Origin: an uncultured Bacilli bacterium
GTDB taxonomy: Bacteria > Bacillota_I > Bacilli_A > RF39 > UBA660
DNA: 64,000 nt
NCBI GenBank assembly: GCA_934148535.1
Contig: CAKPDF010000006.1
Location: 19,416 to 83,415, forward strand
Direction of reading: 5' to 3'
Numbering within the stretch: position 1 is the first letter of the stretch; each line of letters begins with the position of its first letter. Made by a program: the position numbers and the translations under genes. This document shows positions 17,467-26,730 of this stretch, one piece after another. Under the pieces are notes generated by a model. That model worked only from the letters and a program-made list of their open reading frames with translations. It was not told the origin of the DNA and ran no database searches.

Positions 17467-18312
17467 ATGAATTGTAAAAAGTGTGGTTTGCCATTAGATG
17501 CAAATGATAAATTTTGTAAAAACTGTGGAGCATCAGTTGAAGAAGTAAATGCTCAATCAAATCAAAATTATAATAATGTAAATTCTATGTCACAAAATAA
17601 TGGAGCAATGTTCAATCCAAATCAAGGTATGTCTTATTCTTATCAATCGGTTAATAATACTTCTAAAAATAATAATATTTTAATTATTCTTGCAATTGTT
17701 TTAGTTGTTGTTATTGCTGTATTAGCTATTGTTTTTGTTCCAAAAGTTTTAAATAGAGGTAATACAATAACTAATAATAATTCTAATACGTCAAATAATG
17801 GAATAAATAATGTGTCTACAACTTCTAAATCTGTATATAAAGTAAATTTTGCTAACTTTACTTTTAAAATTCCTGATAATTTTAAATATGAACTAAGTGA
17901 TGGAGCTATGTTTATTTGTGATGAGAGTGAGCAAGAATGGTGTGTTATTTTGGATGTATTAGATTCTAGTTATGAACAAATAAAAAATAATAGATCTAGT
18001 CTTCAAGTTTCAGCACAACAAAATGGTTATACTGCAAAAGCTGCAGAGGTTAAGACATTAGGTGGAGTTGAGTTTGTTACGATAGAGGTTTCTATTGAAG
18101 GAGTAAATAATGTAATGGCTTTTTCAAAATTAAATTCTATGTATGTAGCTGCTATAGATGTTTATACTCAAGATAATACTGTAGACTATGACATACTTAA
18201 AAATATTTCATCAATTATTTCTACAGCTACTTATAATGATGTTTCTAATGGTATTTCTATGCCATCAAAAGTTGATATAGATATGAAAAAAATAGTTGAA
18301 GATATGCAATAA
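17467..18312 (+). CDS. Zinc-ribbon membrane protein with extracytoplasmic domain
   Basis: A 281-residue protein. A cytosolic zinc ribbon (CKKCG and CKNCG, residues 3-21) leads into an Asn/Gln-rich linker, a membrane span (about 73-93), a second Asn/Ser-rich linker and an outer domain of about 130 residues. The outer domain starts VNFANFTFKIPDNF. The layout echoes the zincin at 12778, and the outer domain resembles the repeats of the 15684 protein, so this 5.5-kb stretch looks like one functional set. The ATG follows GGAAAGAAGGAA. Function not known. Confidence 0.6.
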   Translation: MNCKKCGLPLDANDKFCKNCGASVEEVNAQSNQNYNNVNSMSQNNGAMFNPNQGMSYSYQSVNNTSKNNNILIILAIVLVVVIAVLAIVFVPKVLNRGNTITNNNSNTSNNGINNVSTTSKSVYKVNFANFTFKIPDNFKYELSDGAMFICDESEQEWCVILDVLDSSYEQIKNNRSSLQVSAQQNGYTAKAAEVKTLGGVEFVTIEVSIEGVNNVMAFSKLNSMYVAAIDVYTQDNTVDYDILKNISSIISTATYNDVSNGISMPSKVDIDMKKIVEDMQ

Positions 18313-18318
18313 AAATTT

Positions 18319-18358
18319 AAAAGATAATATCTATTTTAGAAAGATTATTATCTTTTTT
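18319..18358 (+). terminator. Terminator after the zinc-ribbon gene
   Basis: AAAGATAATA and TATTATCTTT arms around a long loop, followed by a T-run. Confidence 0.6.
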
Positions 18359-18410
18359 TATGAATTAGTTTTTTTAAAATTAAGTGAATTTCTTAAAGTA
18401 AAGTATAAAT

Positions 18411-18450
18411 GTAAATAAAATAGCAAATCAGGATTTGCTATTTTATTTAC
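18411..18450. terminator. Long perfect hairpin, bidirectional terminator
   Basis: A perfect 19-bp stem (left arm from GTAAATAAAATAG to CAAATC) with a 2-nt loop. Its last base is also the last base of the minus-strand surface-protein gene, whose transcription it probably ends. Confidence 0.75.
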
Positions 18451-19727
18451 TATATTTGATTCTGATTGGATTCTTTAGATTTTATGTAACAAAGAATTCC
18501 AATTGCTAATGAGGTTGTCAAAATTAATAGAACTAGTTTTGTTAAATCTCCAGTTTTAGGATTTTTTATATTTTGATCTGTATTTGTTTGGTTATTATTT
18601 GCAAAGTTTTTTATTCCATTTTTAATATCCAATTTGAAACTTGAAATTATTGTTCCAGTTTGATCAGTATTGTCAACTTTTATTTCTTTTAATTCATATT
18701 CTATGCCATCGTTGTTAAGAGTAAGTGAATTGCTCTGTTTATTTAACCAATCCATTAATTTTTCTGTATCATATCCTTTTATTTGAGCAAGTGCATATAC
18801 ACAATTATTTATCCAAATATTGTCAATTAACATTTCTGTTGTATTATCAGCTGGTATGTATGTTATTATTCCATTACTATATGAAAAATTTGTAATCCAG
18901 GTATTTTTTTCATTACTTAAGGTAATTTTTAATGAGTCTGATGTTGATGTTATATCACTAGTATAACCATTTTGACTAAATTCTTTAGCATATTTTGCTG
19001 TTTTAAATACTTCGATAAAATTATCCCATAATTTTTCATTTTCACTTATATATGTGCCACCTTCAATATTGTTTTTTGATACTGTTATTATTGGTCTTAT
19101 ACTCCCACTTTCATTAATACTAACAGTAAAGTATGGAAATTCTGCAAAGGCATATCCATAAGCATAGATCCAACAGTAATTATGATCATAGCCATCAACG
19201 TTATCATCTTTTTTTACCATTGCAATTAAGGATTTTGTAAATATTTTTGAACGTTCCGGATTTTTTAAAGCATAAAATGGGACGCTTTGAATTTTTTCTA
19301 AGTGTACAATTCCATCTTCTCCGTTATTTGTTTGTTTTATAAGATTTTTATATGCTTCTACTGAAGTGTAATCGAAATCTTTAACTATATCATTTGCAGT
19401 AGGTAGTGTTATATTAGTTGCGTTTGTCCAAGTTGAGGTTCTCTGTTTTAATGTTTGATCTAGGATGGAGCCATTATATGTGCATTCATCTGTTGTTATT
19501 TGTTCTGGCCATACTATATCTTCTCCTAAAAAACCTTTGTAAATTGCTTTTACAGAATCGTTATTATCTTCGATTACGTAAAAATTTTCTTTTAATGAAT
19601 CATTTAAATTTACTGTTATTTCATCACCAATATTATATGTAGTGTATGAAATTGCTTTTACTGATGTTATTCTAATTATTGCTGTAATAATAATTAAATT
19701 AAATAATAAAAATTTTTTTCTTTTCAT
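18450..19727 (-). CDS. Secreted surface protein with NPKTG-type sorting signal
   Basis: A 425-residue protein with a signal peptide (MKRKKFLLFNLIIITAIIRITSVKA) written here by its ends: basic MKRKK, hydrophobic core, SVKA cleavage region. The mature part begins ISYTTYNIGDEITVNL, a strand pattern common in exported gut Bacilli proteins. At the C-terminus NPKTGD (from residue 389) precedes a hydrophobic helix and a KSKES tail, the layout of a sortase substrate; NPKTG differs from LPXTG and suits a non-class-A sortase. No sortase gene is in the window. The ATG at 19727 is preferred over 19736 because AAAGGATG is then well spaced. It is one of the few minus-strand genes here. Confidence 0.7.
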   Translation of the reverse strand: MKRKKFLLFNLIIITAIIRITSVKAISYTTYNIGDEITVNLNDSLKENFYVIEDNNDSVKAIYKGFLGEDIVWPEQITTDECTYNGSILDQTLKQRTSTWTNATNITLPTANDIVKDFDYTSVEAYKNLIKQTNNGEDGIVHLEKIQSVPFYALKNPERSKIFTKSLIAMVKKDDNVDGYDHNYCWIYAYGYAFAEFPYFTVSINESGSIRPIITVSKNNIEGGTYISENEKLWDNFIEVFKTAKYAKEFSQNGYTSDITSTSDSLKITLSNEKNTWITNFSYSNGIITYIPADNTTEMLIDNIWINNCVYALAQIKGYDTEKLMDWLNKQSNSLTLNNDGIEYELKEIKVDNTDQTGTIISSFKLDIKNGIKNFANNNQTNTDQNIKNPKTGDLTKLVLLILTTSLAIGILCYIKSKESNQNQI

Positions 19728-19962
19728 AAATATCATCCTTTCTATTTTTTCAACTTTTATCTCTACCTTTCTACACTAACATTATATCATAATATTATAA
19801 TAAATGGTACATAAATTGACATAATTTTTCTTAAAGTTAAGCGATAATAATTAGTTATATTGTTTTAACTTAATTTTTACTTTTTAAGTATTTTGTTTAA
19901 AAAATTTTGTAATATAAATTAATTTAATTCTTTTTCTTCTTTTTAGAGAAATTTTTTTGTGC

Positions 19963-19968
19963 TATAAT
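19963..19968 (+). promoter_or_regulatory. -10 box of the ABC-F gene
   Basis: TATAAT lies 20 bases before the chosen ATG at 19989, implying a very short leader of about 14 bases. No good -35 box is visible. The 234-bp gap from 19737 also holds the upstream region of the minus-strand surface gene; no other structure was recognised. Confidence 0.4.
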
Positions 19969-19988
19969 ATTTGATGTTGGTGATTATT

Positions 19989-21890
19989 ATGCGTATAAAA
20001 ATTGTTAATGGTTCAGTTAGTTTTGGTGCTGATACTATACTTTCGAGCATTAATTTTAATGTTAATACAACAGATCATATTGGTATAGTTGGAAGAAATG
20101 GTTGTGGAAAAACAACCTTAATTAATGCTATATTGGGTAATATTCCTATGGAAAAAGGAGTAGAAGAAGAGGACTTTGAATTTATAAAAGAAGGTAATCC
20201 TAAAATAGGATATATTAAACAGGATAGTGTTAATTTTGATGATAGTACATTAATTTCTAATATATTATTTTGTTATAAGGATATAATAGATTGTGAGGAT
20301 AAAATAAAGAAATTAGAAGCAAAGATGAGTATTTCTTATGATAAGAATGATGCAGATAAGTATAATGATTTAATTTATAAATTTAAAAATATTGGTGGGT
20401 ATGAATATAAAAAAGAATATGAACTTGCTTTATCTAAGTTTGGTTTTAATGAAAATGATAAATTAAGAAAAATGTCTTCTTTTTCTTTAGGACAAAGAAC
20501 TAGAATTTCTTTGATGCTACTTATTCTTAGTAAACCAGATTTATTGTTACTTGATGAACCTACAAATCATTTAGATATTGATACTATTTGTTTTTTAGAA
20601 GATTATTTAAAAAATTATAAAAAGAGTTTTATTGTTATATCACATGATAGAATGTTTTTAGATAGAGTAGTATCTACTATTTACGAAATAGAATATGGAT
20701 GTTTAACTAAGTATAAGGGTAATTATTCATCTTATTTAAAGCAAAAGAAAGATAATTATAATAAGGCTTTAAAAGATTATGAATTTCAACAAAAAGAAAT
20801 TAAGAGACTTAAGGCTATTGTGGATAGATTTAAATATAAACCTAGTAAGGCTAGTATGGCTATGAGTAAATTATCTTTGATAGAAAGAATGGTTAAGGTA
20901 GAATGTCCTAATGCTTATGATAATAAAACTTTTAATGCTTCTTTTGTACCTAAGATTGATAGTTATAAGGATGTTTTAAAAATTAAAAATTTAACTATTG
21001 GTTATGATAAGGTGATAAATGTTATAAATGGTTTAAATGTAACTCGAGGAGATAAAATTGGTATTATTGGTCATAATGGTAGTGGAAAGAGTACATTTTT
21101 AAAAACTATTTTAGGTAGTATTTCTAAAATAAGTGGAAAATATACTTTTGGTGATAGAGTTAGTATTGGATATTTTGATCAGAATATTACTTTTTCTGAT
21201 GTTAATAATACTATGTATGATGAAATATCTATGGAATATCCTGATTTATCTTCTGAAAATGTTAGAGGTATATTGGGCGCTTTTAATTTTAGTGGAGATG
21301 ATGTTTTTAAAAAGATTAGTGATATGTCTGGTGGAGAAAGAGTTAGACTTATGCTTTGTAAGATAATGCAGTCAAAACCTAATTTATTAATTTTAGATGA
21401 ACCTACAAATCATTTGGATATGATTAGTAAAGAAACTTTAGAGAATATTTTACTTAGTTATAATGGCACTATTATATTTGTATCACATGATAGATATTTT
21501 ATTAATAAAATTGCTAATAAAATACTTGATTTTAATACTAATCCCGTTACTAATTATGATGGTAATTATAGTGAGTATATTGCTAGTATTAATAATAATG
21601 ATGAAAGTAAGGTTAGTAATATTACTGATAAGAAAGATAATTTTAAATCAAGATGTATTGTAACTCCTTTAAAGGAAAGAAGTAAAAATATTAAAAAGTT
21701 AGAGAAAATAGAGAATGAGATTTTGAAATTAGAAGATAATATTTCAAAATATAATGAATTACTTAGTACTGAAGAAGTATATATGGATTATGAAAAAAGT
21801 AGAGAAATACAAAAAAATATAGATGATGATAGAAATAGAATTAAAATTTTAGAAAGTGCTTGGGATGAAATTAGTAAATTAATTTCTTAA
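19989..21890 (+). CDS. ABC-F family ATPase (translation factor type)
   Basis: A 633-residue cytosolic protein with two ATP-binding domains and no membrane segment, as in ABC-F proteins that act on the ribosome. The first Walker A is GRNGCGKTT (35-43), with signature SLGQR and DEPTNHLD. The second half has GHNGSGKST, MSGGERVRL and LILDEPTNHLD. A basic interdomain linker (about 225-310) and a C-terminal coiled coil (about 540-633) are present. Start ATG 19989 follows GGTGATT; in-frame codons upstream add residues absent from the family. The closest subgroup (Uup-, YfmR- or resistance-like) cannot be told by eye. Confidence 0.88.
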   Translation: MRIKIVNGSVSFGADTILSSINFNVNTTDHIGIVGRNGCGKTTLINAILGNIPMEKGVEEEDFEFIKEGNPKIGYIKQDSVNFDDSTLISNILFCYKDIIDCEDKIKKLEAKMSISYDKNDADKYNDLIYKFKNIGGYEYKKEYELALSKFGFNENDKLRKMSSFSLGQRTRISLMLLILSKPDLLLLDEPTNHLDIDTICFLEDYLKNYKKSFIVISHDRMFLDRVVSTIYEIEYGCLTKYKGNYSSYLKQKKDNYNKALKDYEFQQKEIKRLKAIVDRFKYKPSKASMAMSKLSLIERMVKVECPNAYDNKTFNASFVPKIDSYKDVLKIKNLTIGYDKVINVINGLNVTRGDKIGIIGHNGSGKSTFLKTILGSISKISGKYTFGDRVSIGYFDQNITFSDVNNTMYDEISMEYPDLSSENVRGILGAFNFSGDDVFKKISDMSGGERVRLMLCKIMQSKPNLLILDEPTNHLDMISKETLENILLSYNGTIIFVSHDRYFINKIANKILDFNTNPVTNYDGNYSEYIASINNNDESKVSNITDKKDNFKSRCIVTPLKERSKNIKKLEKIENEILKLEDNISKYNELLSTEEVYMDYEKSREIQKNIDDDRNRIKILESAWDEISKLIS

Positions 21891-21944
21891 ATTTGGTATA
21901 TAATTTTCTTTTTGGTTAATATTTAAAATAGAGGTGAGATGAAA

Positions 21945-22601
21945 ATGACAAAAAGAAAATTAAAACCATTTGTTGTACCCATTATTTATACTTTATCTTT
22001 AGTGCTACTAGTTGGATGTATTTATGTTGTGGAGGATGCTATTAGTGATAAATTATTTAAAAATAATAATAATACTGATATTCCTGTAGTAGATGATAAT
22101 AATCAATATGATATGAATCCTGATATTCCTGTTATTAGTACTGATACTCAAATTATTCGTCCTTATACTGATAGTTCTGTTACGATTGTTAGTTCATATT
22201 ATGATAGGGATGCTAGTACGGAGGAACAAGAAAAATCTATTTTATATTATCAAAATACTTATATGCAAAATAGTGGCGTAGATTATGCTATGCCTGATAA
22301 TAAAAATTCTTTTGATGTTGTAAGTATTTTGGATGGTACTGTTACTAGTGTTAAGGATGATGATATTTTGGGTAAGGTTGTTGAGATTAAGTATAGTAAT
22401 GATTTGATTGGTGTTTATCAGAGTATGGGTGAAGTTGTTGTTAGCGCTAATGATAGTGTTACTCAAGGCATGGTAATTGGAAAAAGTGGATTATCTAATA
22501 TTGGTGCGGATTTAGGTAGTCACTTACATTTTGAGTTATATTATCAGGGTAGTGTTGTTAATCCTGAAAATTATTTTGGTAAATTGTTAGGTGAAATTTA
22601 G
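21945..22601 (+). CDS. spoIIQ: SpoIIQ-type protein with degenerate M23 (LytM) domain
   Basis: In Bacillus, SpoIIQ sits in the forespore membrane and binds SpoIIIAH to form the channel between forespore and mother cell. An N-terminal anchor spans about 9-28 and the LytM domain about 75-215. The pattern NSGVDYAMPD matches the LytM HYGVDYAMP region, but the first zinc-binding histidine is Asn109, while Asp113 and the SHLHFE histidines (193, 195) remain. So it is probably non-enzymatic, as in Bacillus SpoIIQ. The gene precedes spoIIID and mbl as in Bacillus. ATG 21945 fits GAGGTGA better than ATG 21939. Confidence 0.85.
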   Translation: MTKRKLKPFVVPIIYTLSLVLLVGCIYVVEDAISDKLFKNNNNTDIPVVDDNNQYDMNPDIPVISTDTQIIRPYTDSSVTIVSSYYDRDASTEEQEKSILYYQNTYMQNSGVDYAMPDNKNSFDVVSILDGTVTSVKDDDILGKVVEIKYSNDLIGVYQSMGEVVVSANDSVTQGMVIGKSGLSNIGADLGSHLHFELYYQGSVVNPENYFGKLLGEI

Positions 22602-22625
22602 GTGGTATTTTAGCCACCCTTTTTT
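22600..22625 (+). terminator. Terminator between spoIIQ and spoIIID
   Basis: GGTGG and CCACC arms around an 8-nt loop, followed by TTTTTT, directly after the spoIIQ stop. Confidence 0.7.
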
Positions 22626-22668
22626 CATAAATAAAAAATTATCTAATATAATTATAAGGGGTAATACT

Positions 22669-22926
22669 ATGGATAAAATAATGTTTAAGCGTGTAGTTGA
22701 TGAAGGTAGATGTATGATTGATACTGGTATGACTGTTAGAGAAATTGCTAATTTATTTGATGTTAGTAAAAGTACTGTGCATAAAGATTTGACAGATAGA
22801 TTATATTTTATTGACATTAATATGTATAATGAAGTGTCAAAGATTTTACAGTATCATATGAATATTAGACATATTAGAGGAGGAGAATCTACAAGACGTA
22901 AATTTTTAGCAAAAAATACAAATTAA
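22669..22926 (+). CDS. spoIIID: Sporulation transcriptional regulator SpoIIID
   Basis: An 85-residue DNA-binding regulator acting in the mother cell. The helix-turn-helix reads TVREIANLFDVSKSTVHKDLTDRL, here located at about residues 22-45, and is followed by EVSKILQYH, NIRHIRGGE and a basic tail; this matches Bacillus SpoIIID almost throughout. The ATG at 22669 follows AAGGGG and excludes 26 upstream residues read from the terminator region. It is slightly shorter than the Bacillus protein at the C-terminus. mbl follows 54 bases later. Confidence 0.95.
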   Translation: MDKIMFKRVVDEGRCMIDTGMTVREIANLFDVSKSTVHKDLTDRLYFIDINMYNEVSKILQYHMNIRHIRGGESTRRKFLAKNTN

Positions 22927-22980
22927 ATGTACTAAAATATGGTAATATATGTTAAAATATTGGTTAGGGATGGTGATGAC

Positions 22981-23976
22981 ATGTTTAACAAAGATATTGG
23001 AATAGATTTGGGTACGGCTAATGTACTTATTTATATAAAAGGACAAGGTATAGTGTTAAATGAACCTAGTGTTGTTGCAATAGATGCTGATACAAAAAAA
23101 CCTTTAGCAGTTGGACTTGAAGCTCATGAGATGTTGGGAAGAACTCCTGGTAAGGTTAAGGCTATTAAGCCTATGAAAGATGGTGTTATTGCAGATTTTG
23201 ATACTACAGATATTATGCTTAATTATTTTATTAAAAAAGTAAATGGGAGAAGTTTCTTTTCTAGACCAAGAATATTAATTTGTTGTCCTTCTAATATTAC
23301 ACAAGTGGAAAAGAACGCTATTAGAGAAGCTGCTGAGAGAACTGGTGCTAAAAAAGTATTTTTGGAAGAGGAACCTAAGGTTGCTGCTATTGGAGCAGGT
23401 ATGGATATTTCTAAACCTAGTGGTAATATGGTTATTGATATTGGTGGTGGTACTACAGATATTGCTATTTTATCTTTAGGTGGTATTGTTAATAGTGCTT
23501 CTATTAGAGTGGCTGGTAATGCTTTTGATAATGCTATTGTTAAATATATTAAGGATAAATATAAATTGCTTGTTGGAGAAAGAACTGCTGAGGATATAAA
23601 AATTACTATTGGAACTGTTTTTCCTGGTTCTAGAAATGAAAAGATGGAAGTTAGGGGTAGAGATTTAGTAACTGGTCTTCCTCATTCTATTACTATTACT
23701 AGTGATGAAGTAGAGGAAGGATTAAGGGAGAGTGTTTATACTATAGTTCACGCTGCTAAGGGTATTTTGGAACAAACTCCTCCTGAACTATCTGCTGATA
23801 TAATTGATAAAGGTATTGTTTTAACTGGTGGGGGAAGTATGGTTGATGGATTTAGTCAACTATTATCTCAAGAATTAAAGGTTCCTGTATTTATTGCGGA
23901 AAGTCCTTTGACTTGTGTTGCAGAGGGAACTGGTGTTCTTTTAGATAATCTTCATTTGGTTAATGGTAATATTTAA
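22981..23976 (+). CDS. mbl: MreB/Mbl actin-like cell-shape protein
   Basis: Actin-like ATPase that organises elongation-phase wall synthesis at the inner face of the membrane. IGIDLGTANVLIYIKG opens the phosphate-1 motif, DIGGGTTDIAI is the phosphate-2 motif, and VLTGGGSMVDG is the adenosine motif. The short N-terminus MFNKD and 331 residues fit the family, so the ATG at 22981 (RBS GGTGATG) is preferred to 22939. Position after spoIIID identifies the mbl paralogue rather than mreB. It would be consistent with rod-like growth. Confidence 0.93.
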   Translation: MFNKDIGIDLGTANVLIYIKGQGIVLNEPSVVAIDADTKKPLAVGLEAHEMLGRTPGKVKAIKPMKDGVIADFDTTDIMLNYFIKKVNGRSFFSRPRILICCPSNITQVEKNAIREAAERTGAKKVFLEEEPKVAAIGAGMDISKPSGNMVIDIGGGTTDIAILSLGGIVNSASIRVAGNAFDNAIVKYIKDKYKLLVGERTAEDIKITIGTVFPGSRNEKMEVRGRDLVTGLPHSITITSDEVEEGLRESVYTIVHAAKGILEQTPPELSADIIDKGIVLTGGGSMVDGFSQLLSQELKVPVFIAESPLTCVAEGTGVLLDNLHLVNGNI

Positions 23977-24020
23977 ATATTTTATTTATTATTTATCTTG
24001 AAAATTTAGAATTTATAAAA

Positions 24021-24053
24021 CGTATTGTAATTGACTTTACAATATGTTTTTTT
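24021..24053 (+). terminator. Terminator after mbl
   Basis: CGTATTGTAA and TTACAATATG arms (10 bp, one wobble) around a 6-nt loop, followed by TTTTTTT. Confidence 0.7.
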
Positions 24054-24206
24054 ATATAATTATTTTAATATGAGCATTTAAATTAATGTTTTTAGAATAA
24101 TAATGCTAATACTAAAATCTTGGATTGGCTTTTAATTTTATTGCGTGTTATTTTATTTTTTGCTATAATTAACTAAAGATAGTGTTGAAAGGGATGCATT
24201 TGAACT

Positions 24207-24929
24207 ATGAATAAAAACGATTATATTAAATATATAGATGTAAATGATAAATATATAAATAAGAATAAGGAAAAAATTGATATAAATAAGGATAAGGAAA
24301 AAATTGATATAAATAAGGATATATCTATGTATAAAAAATATACAAAAAATAATATTTTTGAAAAGATAGAAACGAGTAATTATAAATCTAAATCTCAACA
24401 AGAACAACTTGAAATATTACAAGCTTATGTTGGTGTAGTTTTAAAGAAATCTGATGTAAATTCAGATGATATGAAACTTATCAAAAGAATATTTGATTTT
24501 TCTAGTTATAGAAGAGGTTTGTTAGATAAATCTTTTGTTATTATTGATTTCTTTAAAAAATGTGAAATTGATTTGTCTGCTTTTTTGTTTTATGGTGTTA
24601 ATACTAATACATATAAAGATACTTGGGGTGATATGTTACTTTATACAGTAAATGGTAGTGATTCAATAAGTTTTATTTCAAAAATATGGTCTTATTTTAG
24701 AGATAATTATTTTAATCCTAAAAATAAAAATCAAAATGTTGTTTCTTTTATAAATTTTTTAGATACTTATAGAAATTATGGTAGTTTACTTAAAGGTGTA
24801 ATGAAAGATTATCCTAGCAAAATACCGGATGATATTAAGGATGTACTTGATAATGTTTTTAATGTAAATAATATAATTAATTTATTCAGGAGCAAAAAAA
24901 GTTTGAAGTTGGTAGTAAAAAAAATTTAG
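24207..24929 (+). pseudogene. N-terminal part of a large phosphoesterase-domain protein, ends by frameshift
   Basis: A 240-residue frame starting MNKNDYIKYIDVND. It has a charged N-terminus with a duplicated 9-residue unit (KEKIDINKD) and a helical region, and then runs out at 24929 just after a 7-A run (24894-24900). From 24881 the reading frame one base back is open and continues without a stop into the gene annotated at 25043 (QEQKKFEVGSKKNLEYF and on). The simplest reading is one gene of about 2.5 kb (24207-26728) with a -1 shift at the A-run, due to mutation, slippage or an assembly error. No known domain is recognised in this part. Confidence 0.6.
24267..24320. repeat. 27-bp tandem repeat, two copies, in frame
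   Basis: Two exact 27-bp copies (24267-24293 and 24294-24320) encode the 9-residue unit KEKIDINKD twice near the N-terminus of the split gene. Confidence 0.85.
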
Positions 24930-25042
24930 AGTATTTTAGAGAAGCTCAGAAGATAGTTGATAATTTTTTTATAGATTTTCTAATTGAAATAGACGATTTA
25001 AATTTAAAAAAAATATATATTGGTGATTTATTCTTTTTTCAA

Positions 25043-26728
25043 ATGTCTCTTAAAACTATGATTGAAAGATATGGTAATAGTGAAAAACTTATGCTTTTAC
25101 AATTTAATAATAAGAATAATCCTTATATTGTAAAACTTATAGAAAATATTATGGTTATGACTAGTTTTATAGAATCAATTTTAAGCATAGATAATGTAGA
25201 AGATTTTAATTCTCTTTTAAGAAAGTTTAGATCTGATAATAAATATTTATTTAACGTTAGAAAAATGCTATCAAAATATGATAAAATGATGGTTGAGTTA
25301 TATGAGTTAGAATCTAATTATAATTTAACTAATATTCAGATGGTTAGTGAAGGTGGTAAAGCGAATGGTCAATATATAAGAAAAGATATTGATACTTCTA
25401 AAGGAAGGGTAAAGACATTGGATCTTTCAAAATGTAAGTATGTTTTGTATGCTCATGTTGTTGGTTCTGGTGAAACAATTGATGAATTAGTTAATGGTAA
25501 GGATGATGAAAATAAAGTGTTTATAAGTTTATCTCCTATAAGTCATCGAAATGAAGTCTTTTATACAAAACCTAAAAAGAAAATGATTTTGGCATATGAT
25601 TTTATACCCGAGGGAAATTACGTGCTAGGTTCTAATGTTAATGTGGGTTCAAATCATGTAATAAGACAAAATTCTGCAGATTTTGTGTCTCAGATTGATT
25701 ATAAACAATTAGGAATATTAGAAACAAGTATGGCTTTTTTTAATCCTTATGCTTCCCGTTATTTTAATGCTGAAACAGTTTCTTTAAGAGAAGGATTAAA
25801 GCCATGTGGTATAATTGTTCCTAAAGATAGGCAATTAACTGAACAAGAAGTATATTATAGTATTTTGTATGATTTACCAATAATATATACACAGAAGCAA
25901 GAGACGAGTATTAGAAATCCTATTGATATAGATTATGATAAGGAAAAATGTAGTAGTATATCTTATGATAATACTACATTGTCTAAAATTAGTTCTGAAC
26001 AGATAGATACTCAATTATTGAAACAGTCTAAATCACATAAAATTGGAGTTTTGACAGATATACATGGAATGTATGAACCAACTTTAGCAATACTTGAGGA
26101 TATGAGAAGAAAGGGAATTACAGAAATATATTCTTTGGGCGATAATATTGGTTTTGGTCCTAATCCACATGAAGTAATGGAATTACTTAGAAAATATAAT
26201 GTTAAGAGTGTTTATGGTAATCATGAAATATACGCTATTGATGGGATGGAGGCTTTAAAAGATCATTTGGCATCTATTTCAAAATCTAGTATTGCAGGTG
26301 ATAAAAAAAGAACTGAATGGACTAGAGCTCAACTAACTGAGCAAGATATTGAAGATATAATGAAGTATCAAAGTAAAATTGTTTTAGAGCGAAATGGTAA
26401 AAAGATAACTTTAGTTCACAGTAGAAAAGAAGATATTTATGAGTTAAACGGTCATTTTGTTAAACCTGAAATAGATGATGATTCTATTGTTATTGAAGGA
26501 CATGATCATTTTGAAAAACAACAAAGTGATGGAATTAAATTAAGAGCGGCTGGTATGGGATTTGATGAAAGTGATTATGGAAAAGCAAGATATTTGGTTA
26601 TTGAGGAAGATGGAAGTTTCAATACTTATTCAGTTAATTATAATATTGCAAATTTTAAAGAGAGTGTAAATGAGTCTTCAATGGATGATGAAATAAGAAG
26701 TACTATAGATAGGTTTGTAAGGAGATAA
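25043..26728 (+). CDS. Large protein with C-terminal metallophosphoesterase domain (downstream part of a frameshifted gene)
   Basis: 561 residues from the first ATG; the same frame is open back to 24881, and I see no RBS at 25043, so this is probably the downstream part of the gene beginning at 24207. The C-terminal 230 residues form a calcineurin-like phosphoesterase: DIHG (Asp339, His341), GDNIGFGPNP (Asp367), GNHE (393-395), LVHS (His459) and GHDH (487, 489). The middle section has LKPCGIIVPKDRQLTEQEV and IIYTQKQ segments that I do not recognise. No signal peptide or membrane span is seen. A small acidic gene follows 2 bases after the stop. Confidence 0.65.
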   Translation: MSLKTMIERYGNSEKLMLLQFNNKNNPYIVKLIENIMVMTSFIESILSIDNVEDFNSLLRKFRSDNKYLFNVRKMLSKYDKMMVELYELESNYNLTNIQMVSEGGKANGQYIRKDIDTSKGRVKTLDLSKCKYVLYAHVVGSGETIDELVNGKDDENKVFISLSPISHRNEVFYTKPKKKMILAYDFIPEGNYVLGSNVNVGSNHVIRQNSADFVSQIDYKQLGILETSMAFFNPYASRYFNAETVSLREGLKPCGIIVPKDRQLTEQEVYYSILYDLPIIYTQKQETSIRNPIDIDYDKEKCSSISYDNTTLSKISSEQIDTQLLKQSKSHKIGVLTDIHGMYEPTLAILEDMRRKGITEIYSLGDNIGFGPNPHEVMELLRKYNVKSVYGNHEIYAIDGMEALKDHLASISKSSIAGDKKRTEWTRAQLTEQDIEDIMKYQSKIVLERNGKKITLVHSRKEDIYELNGHFVKPEIDDDSIVIEGHDHFEKQQSDGIKLRAAGMGFDESDYGKARYLVIEEDGSFNTYSVNYNIANFKESVNESSMDDEIRSTIDRFVRR

Positions 26729-26730
26729 TT

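Noticed and set aside
19418..19642. + strand Leu-rich frame inside the surface-protein gene
   Set aside because: Opposite a clear minus-strand gene with signal peptide and sorting signal; no RBS.
24267..24320. Possible CRISPR-like repeat
   Set aside because: Only two adjacent in-frame copies without spacers; a simple coding tandem repeat.
24153..24407. Minus-strand frame rich in Ile/Phe/Tyr
   Set aside because: Complement of AT-rich, repeat-containing + strand coding DNA; no RBS and low complexity.
24893..24901. Programmed -1 frameshift on AAAAAAG
   Set aside because: The zero-frame codon phase does not match the canonical X-XXY-YYZ arrangement and no clear stimulatory stem follows; kept only as one of three explanations.
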